Source of the DNA: an uncultured Oscillospiraceae bacterium
GTDB lineage: Bacteria > Bacillota > Clostridia > Oscillospirales > Ruminococcaceae
NCBI GenBank assembly: GCA_905212515.1
Contig: CAJMEU010000039.1
Location: 1 to 20,183, forward strand
Direction: 5' to 3'
DNA length: 20,183 nt
This document shows positions 14,943 through 20,183 of the stretch, piece by piece. The notes below the pieces were generated by a model, which saw only the letters and a list, made by a program, of their open reading frames with translations, was not told the origin of the DNA and made no database searches. The position numbers and the translations under genes are program-made. Each line of letters opens with the position of its first letter. Within the stretch, counting starts at the first letter, position 1.

Positions 14943-15807
14943 GGCACTTTTCCTCCAAACGCTGTTCCACCAGCTGTGCCACCTGGGACAGGTCGGCCCT
15001 GCCCAGGCCTGCGGCCTGCGCCTGGGCCAGTTGGGCCAGGCCCGCCTCCATCAAAGGCAGGCAGCCGCCCGCGCCCTGGGCCATGCGGGCGGCATAGCGC
15101 AGGTCCTTATAGGCCAGGTCGACCGAGAAGGACAGCGGATACTCCTGCGCCGCGATCTTCTCCCCGTACAGCCGGTAGGGCACGCAGGCCACGCCTGTCT
15201 GGCCGATGGCCTCGAACAGCGCCTGCACGTCCGCCCCCACCTTGCGTGCCAAGGGGAAGATCTCACAGTACAGCTGGGCGTATTGGATGGCCAGATAATT
15301 GTTCACCAGTTTGGCCACGTTGCCGCTGCCCGGGCCGCCCATGTACTGCACCCGGGCCGCGAAGCTGTCCACCACAGGCCGCACCGCCGCCAGCGCTTGT
15401 TCGCTGCCGCCGATATAGACCACCAGCTTGCCCTCCTGGGCGGCCTGGGGTGTGCCGGCCAGGGGGGCGTCCAGCAGCTGTGCGCCGGCAGCAGCCAGCT
15501 TTTTGTGCAGGGCGATGGTGGTCTCGGGCAGGCTGGTACTGGCATCCACCACGGTTTTGCCCGCCATGGGCGTCTGCAGCAGCTGTTCCACCACCGCTTC
15601 CACCGCCGGCGCGTCCGGCAGAGACAGCACGATCACCTGGCTGCGGTTGGCAATCTCGGCCACATCGGCCGCCAGTGCCGCCCGCCCGGCAAAGCGCTGT
15701 TTTGCGGCGTCCTGTACGTCGTATACGGCCAGTACATGGCCGGCCCGCAGCAGGCTTTCACACAGGCCCGCGCCCATGCGGCCCAGGCCGATACATCCTA
15801 CATGCAT
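14935..15807 (-). CDS. NAD(P)-dependent beta-hydroxyacid dehydrogenase (HIBADH/GarR family)
   Basis: This 290-residue protein has an N-terminal Rossmann domain, CIGLGRMGAGLCESLLRAGH (5-24), and a C-terminal all-alpha domain with GSGNVAKLVNN (160-170). Lys166 is the expected catalytic Lys and Asn170 a substrate-side residue. Members oxidise or reduce 3-hydroxyacids such as 3-hydroxyisobutyrate or tartronate semialdehyde/glycerate. The usual substrate-binding motif DAPVSGG is altered to DAPLAGT, losing its Ser, so the substrate may differ. AAGGAG lies 9 nt before the ATG. It follows the aldose epimerase by 23 nt and overlaps the AGE gene. A related dehydrogenase is encoded at 17668-18528 on the other strand. 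Confidence 0.9.
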   Translation of the reverse strand: MHVGCIGLGRMGAGLCESLLRAGHVLAVYDVQDAAKQRFAGRAALAADVAEIANRSQVIVLSLPDAPAVEAVVEQLLQTPMAGKTVVDASTSLPETTIALHKKLAAAGAQLLDAPLAGTPQAAQEGKLVVYIGGSEQALAAVRPVVDSFAARVQYMGGPGSGNVAKLVNNYLAIQYAQLYCEIFPLARKVGADVQALFEAIGQTGVACVPYRLYGEKIAAQEYPLSFSVDLAYKDLRYAARMAQGAGGCLPLMEAGLAQLAQAQAAGLGRADLSQVAQLVEQRLEEKCHG

Positions 15808-15830
15808 GGGAATACGCTCCTTCCCCCGGT

Positions 15831-16700
15831 TTATTCCGGCTGGATATTTACGGTGTACTCGTACGTACCGCCCGCGTCCAGGTGCAAAATGCAGGGGCGC
15901 TGGGACAGTTCATAGCCTGCGCCCGGGTCCGAGGGCAGGCCCTGCCAGGGTTCTACGCACACAAATTGGCCTTCGTTGTCCGGCGACCACACCACCACGG
16001 TGGGGAACCCGCCGATGGAAATGCGCACGCCCTTTTCCGCCCCCTGAGCCCGCAGCGCTGTCCAGGGTGCGTCCAGCCCCTGCAGCACCAGGCATCCATA
16101 GGTGCGGAACAGCTCTTTCGACAGCAAAAGCGTCTGCACATGATCCAGGTACAATTCTTTGGCGGCCAGCAAACCTTTATCCAGCCGCCAGTTCCACGCG
16201 GTCTGGGGTGTGGGGAACACGAGAGCGCACTCCTCCAGGGGATGTCCCAACGGCTCCAGCGAAAAGCCCAGGTGCTCACCCAGGGAAAATTCCATACCGC
16301 CCAGGCCTGTATTCTCCACCCGGCGCGTCAGCGCCAGGCCCGTGTCCGTCAAGGTGAAGGTGCAGATGAGGCGGAAGGGGAAAGGATAGCAGGCCAGCGT
16401 CTCCTCGTCCGCCTCCAGCACCAAAGCGACGCTGTGGGCCTCCTGAAGGGCCACGGTGAACGCGCGGTCCTTGGCAAAGCCGTGGGGCGGCAGCTCATAG
16501 GTTTTCCCTTCGTGGACAAAACGCAGGTCCTTTAATTTCCCCGTGATGGGGAACAGCGTGGGCGCGTGGCCCGCCCAATAGCGGGCATCGCCCTGCCAAA
16601 TGAACTGGGCCCCGTCTTCTTTGCGCTGCAGAGAGCACAGCTCCGCGCCCTGCACATCCACCTGGGCGCTGAATCTCTCGTTTTCGATTTGTATTCTCAT
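15831..16700 (-). CDS. Aldose 1-epimerase (mutarotase) family protein, LacX/YeaD-like
   Basis: This 289-residue beta-sandwich protein has the family pattern ISIENERF-like start, GAELCSL (18-24), PTLFPITGKL (47-56), PPHGFAKDRAF (71-81, His73), GEHLGFSLEP (141-150, His143) and CVEPWQGLPSD (248-258, Glu250 as the likely general base). It should interconvert alpha and beta anomers of a sugar or sugar phosphate. The ATG at 16700 has AGGA 10 nt upstream and matches the family N-terminus. An ATG at 16709 overlaps the GNAT stop as ATGA but has its Shine-Dalgarno too close. The gene is co-transcribed with the GNAT, dehydrogenase and AGE genes. Confidence 0.88.
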   Translation of the reverse strand: MRIQIENERFSAQVDVQGAELCSLQRKEDGAQFIWQGDARYWAGHAPTLFPITGKLKDLRFVHEGKTYELPPHGFAKDRAFTVALQEAHSVALVLEADEETLACYPFPFRLICTFTLTDTGLALTRRVENTGLGGMEFSLGEHLGFSLEPLGHPLEECALVFPTPQTAWNWRLDKGLLAAKELYLDHVQTLLLSKELFRTYGCLVLQGLDAPWTALRAQGAEKGVRISIGGFPTVVVWSPDNEGQFVCVEPWQGLPSDPGAGYELSQRPCILHLDAGGTYEYTVNIQPE

Positions 16701-16705
16701 ATCCG

Positions 16706-17326
16706 TCATTTCCTTTCTTGATCGGCCCGCGGGGCACGGCGCGCCGCCAATTGCCGGCGGATCACGTCCCACGCCTGGCCGAAGGTATCGTCGCCGGGCA
16801 GGCACACCGGCACAAAACCGTATTTTTCATACAGGGCCACGGCGCGCCAGCTCCAGGTCTGGGTAGTCAGATAGATGAGGCGCTCCGGCTCCAGCCGGGC
16901 GAAAACGTCCAGCATGCCGCGCACCAGCACGTTGCCCAGTCTCAGCCCTTGGCAGCGGGGGCGCAGCGCCACCCGGCGCACACGGCCCACCCGCCCCGCG
17001 TCGGGCATCTCACTAAACCAGGCAAAGGCCACGCCCATGGGCTCGCCCCTTTGCTCCAGCAACAGAAACCGCCGGGGCAGTTCCTCGGGCCAGGGCGCGA
17101 ACTCCCGGTCAAAATAGGCCAGCGCCTCTTCTTCATCGGCAAACTCGCCCACTTCCACCTCTACCCGGGCGAAGGCCAGGCGGTCGGCCGGGCCCTCCCA
17201 GGTGCGCAGACGCCAACCGCCGTCCGGCAGAGGCGGCCAGCCGCCTTCGGGCAGTCCCGGCCAATTTGCCTCCAGCGGAGGACGGCGCATTTCTACCGGA
17301 TAATAGGGTACGCTTTTGTCCAGCAT
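16706..17326 (-). CDS. GNAT-family N-acetyltransferase
   Basis: This 206-residue protein has a C-terminal GNAT domain. The acetyl-CoA-binding motif A is VRRVALRPRCQGLRLGNVLV (116-135) with the Q-x-x-G-x-G-like turn QGLRLG, followed by LTTQTWSWRAVALYEKYGF (153-171). The first ~40 residues are Pro- and Trp-rich (PPLEANWPGLPEGGWPPLPDGGW) and resemble nothing I can name. It would transfer an acetyl group from acetyl-CoA to an amine, but the acceptor is unknown. AAGGAG is 8 nt before the ATG at 17326; a longer frame to 17425 would start upstream of the promoter. It is the first gene of the four-gene operon, about 30 nt after the predicted transcription start. Confidence 0.85.
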   Translation of the reverse strand: MLDKSVPYYPVEMRRPPLEANWPGLPEGGWPPLPDGGWRLRTWEGPADRLAFARVEVEVGEFADEEEALAYFDREFAPWPEELPRRFLLLEQRGEPMGVAFAWFSEMPDAGRVGRVRRVALRPRCQGLRLGNVLVRGMLDVFARLEPERLIYLTTQTWSWRAVALYEKYGFVPVCLPGDDTFGQAWDVIRRQLAARRAPRADQERK

Positions 17327-17361
17327 GGCAGCTTCTCCTTTCCATGTGTTCGTTCGTGGGC

Positions 17362-17391
17362 ATTGTAGCACGGGGGTGAAAAAACTGTCAA
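17362..17391 (-). promoter_or_regulatory. SigA-type promoter of the GNAT-epimerase operon
   Basis: TTGACA (17386-17391) and TACAAT (17362-17367) are on the - strand with an 18-nt spacer. The transcript would start near 17355, leaving a leader of about 29 nt. The -35 box is exact consensus and the -10 box has one mismatch. Confidence 0.85.
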
Positions 17392-17561
17392 TTTTACTAT
17401 TTATCCAAGTAAAAGGGCTTTTCATTGGTTAGAGTGCATAAATTTAATAGGATCTTTACAGTATTTCTTAAGATTGTTGTATTTGTTACTTTTTTAACCG
17501 CTCGTTTCTTGTGATTGTGTTATTATTGGTGAAAATTATTGTACATGACGCCGCCCGCGCC

Positions 17562-17570
17562 TGTTACAAT
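17562..17570 (+). promoter_or_regulatory. Candidate extended -10 promoter of the + strand genes
   Basis: TG-T-TACAAT forms an extended -10 element about 98 nt upstream of the dehydrogenase start. The nearest -35-like sequence, TTGTAC (17539-17544), is 20 nt away, which is too far for ideal contact, so activation by a regulator would be expected. The 341-bp divergent region otherwise holds only AT-rich sequence, the GNAT promoter and the hairpin at 17574-17592. Confidence 0.5.
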
Positions 17571-17573
17571 AAA

Positions 17574-17592
17574 GGCATCCCAAAGGGACGCC
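17574..17592 (+). repeat. Short inverted repeat at the predicted + strand transcription start
   Basis: GGCATCCC and GGGACGCC pair with one A-C mismatch around an AAA loop, starting 4 nt after the extended -10 box. It could be an operator or a 5' mRNA-stabilising hairpin. No T run follows. Confidence 0.35.
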
Positions 17593-17667
17593 TGATTGCT
17601 GCAGCATCTGTTTCCCCTTGTGTCATGGAGAATCATTACATGAACTTGAAAAGGAGCCGTCTTCGAT

Positions 17668-18528
17668 ATGAAAATAGGTTTTATTGGCCTGGGCCGCATG
17701 GGGCGCGGCGTGTGTGAGAACTTTGTACGGCATGGCCACGACGTGGCTGTGTACGACGTTAGCGCCGCAGCCATGGAACATTTCCGCGGCCAGGCCGAGC
17801 TTTCCCCCGACCCCGCAGCCCTGTTCCAGCGCAGCGAGGCCGTGCTGCTCTCCCTGCCCTCCTCCGTCCAGGTGGAGGACATGTGCGAGACGTTCTTCGC
17901 CTGCGGCGTGGAGGGTAAAACGGTGATCGATCTGTCCACCAGCTATCCTCTGTCCACCAAGAAACTGCACGCCGCTTTCAAAGAGCGCGGCGGCGTTCTG
18001 CTGGACGCCCCCCTGATGGGCAACCCCACCATGGCGGCCGAGGGCACCATCTCCGTCACCGTGGGCGGCGACGAAGCCGATTTCGAAGCCGCGCGCCCCA
18101 TTTTCGAGGCCTTTACCAGCCGGGCGGATTACATCGGCGAGGCCGGCAGCGGGCATCTGGTCAAGTTGGCGCTGAACTTCACCGGCCTGATGTACGCCGT
18201 CACCTATTCGCAGATGTTCCCCCTGATGGAAAAGCTGGGGCTGGACACGCAAAAACTGTTCGACATCATTTGTGAGCAGAAAACCAACTGCGGTGTGTTC
18301 CAGTTCTACGGCCAAAAAGTGAAAGACCGCGACTACCGCATGGACTTTGCCCTGGCCTTCGGCCTGAAGGATCTGGGCTTCGTCAAGGGCCTGTACGAGG
18401 ATGTCAACTGGCCGGCCTTTCGCCTGGACGGCGCGCTGGACCTGCTGCGTACCGGGATGAAAGACGGCCGCGGCGGACACGACTTCTCAGAGGCGGCCGC
18501 GGTGATGCGGGATTATCTGGAGCTTTAA
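17668..18528 (+). CDS. NAD(P)-dependent beta-hydroxyacid dehydrogenase (HIBADH-like)
   Basis: This 286-residue protein has the N-terminal nucleotide-binding signature IGFIGLGRMGRGVCENFVRHGH and GSGHLVKLALN (160-170) with catalytic-type Lys166. The substrate motif DAPVSGG is changed to DAPLMGN, and the usual NN pair reads LN, so it is an atypical member. It clearly resembles the dehydrogenase at 14935-15807 along its length, including the IGLGRMGxGxCE start, and the two may act on related hydroxyacids. AAGGAG lies 11 nt before the ATG. It is the first + strand gene after the divergent promoter region and is followed 59 nt later by a sugar-binding lipoprotein gene. The substrate is unknown. Confidence 0.88.
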   Translation: MKIGFIGLGRMGRGVCENFVRHGHDVAVYDVSAAAMEHFRGQAELSPDPAALFQRSEAVLLSLPSSVQVEDMCETFFACGVEGKTVIDLSTSYPLSTKKLHAAFKERGGVLLDAPLMGNPTMAAEGTISVTVGGDEADFEAARPIFEAFTSRADYIGEAGSGHLVKLALNFTGLMYAVTYSQMFPLMEKLGLDTQKLFDIICEQKTNCGVFQFYGQKVKDRDYRMDFALAFGLKDLGFVKGLYEDVNWPAFRLDGALDLLRTGMKDGRGGHDFSEAAAVMRDYLEL

Positions 18529-18587
18529 TTCCCAAGACGGTTTCGACCCAACAGCACAAAAGTTTGTAAAACAGAAGGAGGCACACT

Positions 18588-19388
18588 ATGACCGCAAAAA
18601 TCAAACGCCCGATCGCATTGGTGCTCGCGATCCTCATGACGCTCTCGCTCGCCGCCTGCGGCGGCGGCGCGTCCTCCAGCGCGCCCGCTTCCACCGCGCC
18701 CGCGCCGGCCGCTTCCTCCACGGGGGCTGCGGTCTCCGAGGCCGCCCAGCGCCTGGACGAACAGAAAGAGCTGAACATCATGTTCGTGGCGGGCAACTTT
18801 CCCGAATCCATGCAGAAGATTTACCACGAGTATGAGGAACAGTACGGTGTGAAGATCAACTACACGGTGCTGGGCGTGGACACCTACTACCAGAAAATGC
18901 TGGTGGAGCTGTCCTCCGGTTCCGACGCTTACGACCTGATCTATCTGATGAGCCCGCAGTTCCTGCAGTACGCCTCCAACGATTGGCTGTACCCGCTGGA
19001 CGATTTCATCGCCGACAAGACCATCACCGACGACGCCCTGCTGGACCTGGACGGCCTGATGCAGTCCTCTGTGGACGCGCAGCGGTACGACGGTAAGCTG
19101 TACGGCCTGCCCGTGGCCTCGCTGACCACCCTGCTGTACTGGCGCAAAGACTTGTTTGAGGCCGCCGGCCTTGACCCCGAGCAGCCGCCCGAGACGTGGG
19201 AAGAGCTGCGCGACTACGCCAAATTACTGCACAAGGACGGCATCTCCGGCGTGGGGCTGCGCGGCGCGCGCAGCGCCGGCGGTTCGGAAGGCCTGATCTG
19301 GGAGTGGCCGATGGTGATGTACTCCATGGGCGGCGACTTTGTGAAGGACTTCCCCAGCGACATGACCCCCACCCTGAACACGCGTTAA
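18588..19388 (+). CDS. CUT1-type extracellular sugar-binding lipoprotein, N-terminal half up to an in-frame TAA
   Basis: These 266 residues begin with a lipoprotein signal peptide (MTAKIKRPIALVLAILMTLS, lipobox LAAC with Cys24) and a Ser/Ala/Pro linker. The first lobe of a family 1 solute-binding protein follows: LNIMFVAGNFPE, AYDLIYLMSPQFLQYA, GKLYGLPVASLTTLLYWRKDLF and PETWEELRDYAKLL. A TAA at 19386-19388 ends the frame at NTPTLNTR-like sequence, but the protein clearly continues in the same frame after it. AAGGAGG lies 6 nt before the ATG, so initiation is strong. Alone, this fragment lacks the second lobe and should not bind substrate normally. Permease genes expected downstream are not in the window. 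Confidence 0.85.
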   Translation: MTAKIKRPIALVLAILMTLSLAACGGGASSSAPASTAPAPAASSTGAAVSEAAQRLDEQKELNIMFVAGNFPESMQKIYHEYEEQYGVKINYTVLGVDTYYQKMLVELSSGSDAYDLIYLMSPQFLQYASNDWLYPLDDFIADKTITDDALLDLDGLMQSSVDAQRYDGKLYGLPVASLTTLLYWRKDLFEAAGLDPEQPPETWEELRDYAKLLHKDGISGVGLRGARSAGGSEGLIWEWPMVMYSMGGDFVKDFPSDMTPTLNTR

Positions 19389-20018
19389 GTTGTGGAATCC
19401 ATCGACTATTACGCCGATCTGCTGCAGAATTACTCCATCCCCGGCGCCACCACCTGCAACTATGAGGACATCACGGTTGCCGTGCAGCAAGGCGACCTGG
19501 CCATGTGGATCGACGGCGCGGCCATCGTGCGCAACTACATCGACCCCGACAAATCCGACACGCGCGAGGAAGATGTGGGCTTCGCCCCTGTCCCCGCCGG
19601 CCCCGAGGGCCGCTGCGCGCCGCTGAACGTGCACTCGATCAACATCCCCAAGAACGCGAAGAACAAAGAGCGCGCCTGGCACTTCATGCAGTGGGCTCTG
19701 TCCGAAGATATCCTGGTCCGCCTGGGTGTTGAGGGCAATCTGGTCACCGTGTCCCGTGAATCCGTATACGACAACCCCGAGTTCATCGCCAAGAACAACA
19801 TCGGCGACGGCGCCTGGCTGGAAGCCATGCGCGAGAGCCTGGCCAAATATGCCATGCCCAACTACCGCCCGCTGAACCCCGAATGGCCCGAAGTAGCCGA
19901 TATCGTCAGCGGCTATATCTCCGATGTGTTCGCCAAACAGACAACGGCAGAGGATGCCATGGAAATGGCCAATGAGGAAGTTGCCGATGTCTACCGGGAG
20001 GCCGGCTACATCTCCTGA
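19389..20018 (+). pseudogene. C-terminal half of the CUT1 sugar-binding protein, separated by a nonsense codon
   Basis: The frame continues uninterrupted from the TAA with VVESIDYYADLLQNY, then GDLAMWIDGAAIVRNY, NIPKNAKNKERAWHFMQWAL and NYRPLNPEWPEVADIVSGYISDVF. This is the second lobe and C-terminus of a family 1 solute-binding protein. With the upstream half the whole gene would be about 475 residues, slightly long but normal once the signal and linker are counted. A GTG at 19392 exists but has no ribosome binding site. Family proteins often have Glu at the stop position, so a single GAA to TAA change is the simplest explanation, either real or a base-calling error. Confidence 0.85.
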
Positions 20019-20183
20019 CTTTCCCCGCGGCGCGGGGCCCCGGCCTTGACTTTGGTTTTCAAATTTCTTTTCTCTCACAGCGGGGGGGGGGTGGCCCACG
20101 TGCGGGAGCCCCCCCCCCAAGGGGGGGGAGAGACCCCCCCAAAGCACCCCCCCCCGCGGGGTGGGGGGGACCGGTTGGGTGAC
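20019..20183. other. Non-coding tail with G/C homopolymers
   Basis: A short GC hairpin (CCCCGC 20023-20028 with GCGGGG 20032-20037) follows the binding-protein stop, without a clear T run. From 20082 the sequence becomes runs of 10 G, 10 C, 8 G, 7 C, 9 C and 7 G. No gene is seen. The tail looks like a contig-end artefact rather than natural sequence. Confidence 0.7.

Noticed and set aside
14976..16535. Long + strand frame (519 codons) antisense to the dehydrogenase and mutarotase genes
   Set aside because: It is extremely Pro/Arg-rich, spans two well-supported genes and has no domain; it is a GC shadow.
17640..17717. Small 25-residue frame with GGAG upstream, overlapping the start of the + strand dehydrogenase
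   Set aside because: It is out of frame with the well-supported gene, has no family signal and its ribosome-site match can be chance.
12331..19388. TAA read as a sense codon (genetic-code change), suggested by two in-frame TAA codons
   Set aside because: TAA is the natural stop of many genes here, including the repressor, ATPase, AGE epimerase, mutarotase and both dehydrogenases, so code reassignment is not supported.
1..20183. CRISPR arrays, tRNA/rRNA genes, IS elements, attachment sites
   Set aside because: No regularly spaced repeats, no cloverleaf-like sequences, no transposase or integrase genes and no terminal repeats were seen.

Overview
This window looks like chromosomal DNA from a GC-rich Gram-positive anaerobe, most likely a gut Clostridia (Oscillospirales-like) bacterium. 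The evidence is strong AGGAGG-type ribosome binding sites, lipoproteins with Ser/Ala/Pro-rich linkers after the lipobox cysteine, a YesN-style AraC regulator, ROK regulation and solute-binding-protein ABC transporters. No phage, IS, CRISPR, tRNA or rRNA signal was seen. The taxon is an inference from style, not from a marker gene.

Layout. (1) At the left edge is the C-terminal part of a YesN/AraC response regulator on the + strand (to 1058). (2) A long - strand catabolic operon reads from 13473 down to 1162: ROK repressor, broken ROK sugar kinase, CUT2-type ABC transporter (binding lipoprotein, permease, double ATPase), aldo/keto reductase, GH63-like glycosidase, a phosphotriesterase-family protein with no metal ligands, an intact phosphotriesterase-family hydrolase, a TIGR04076 protein and a CE7 acetyl esterase. 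It starts from a perfect-consensus promoter (TTGACA-18-TATAAT, 13528-13557) with a perfect inverted repeat right at the transcription start. It has a hairpin before the esterase and a strong terminator after it. (3) A second - strand operon (17326 down to 13752) encodes a GNAT acetyltransferase, an aldose epimerase, a beta-hydroxyacid dehydrogenase and an AGE-family sugar 2-epimerase. It has its own promoter (TTGACA-18-TACAAT) and terminator. (4) Divergent + strand genes are a second beta-hydroxyacid dehydrogenase and a CUT1-type sugar-binding lipoprotein interrupted by an in-frame TAA. (5) The last ~100 bp is a series of long G and C homopolymers that looks like a contig-end artefact.

Together the genes describe a regulated carbohydrate-utilisation locus. 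A glycoside or glycoconjugate would be imported by the ABC transporter. The glycosidase and esterase have no signal peptide, so it would be cleaved and deacetylated in the cytoplasm. The sugar would then be remodelled by the epimerases and dehydrogenases. Mannosyl- or glucosyl-glycerate, or another sugar acid or lactone, is a plausible but unproven substrate. The most striking feature is the adjacent pair of phosphotriesterase paralogues, one with all six metal ligands and one that has lost all six while keeping the fold motifs. This suggests a pseudoenzyme partner. Two genes (the ROK kinase and the CUT1 binding protein) carry in-frame TAA codons. These are either real decay or draft-sequence errors.
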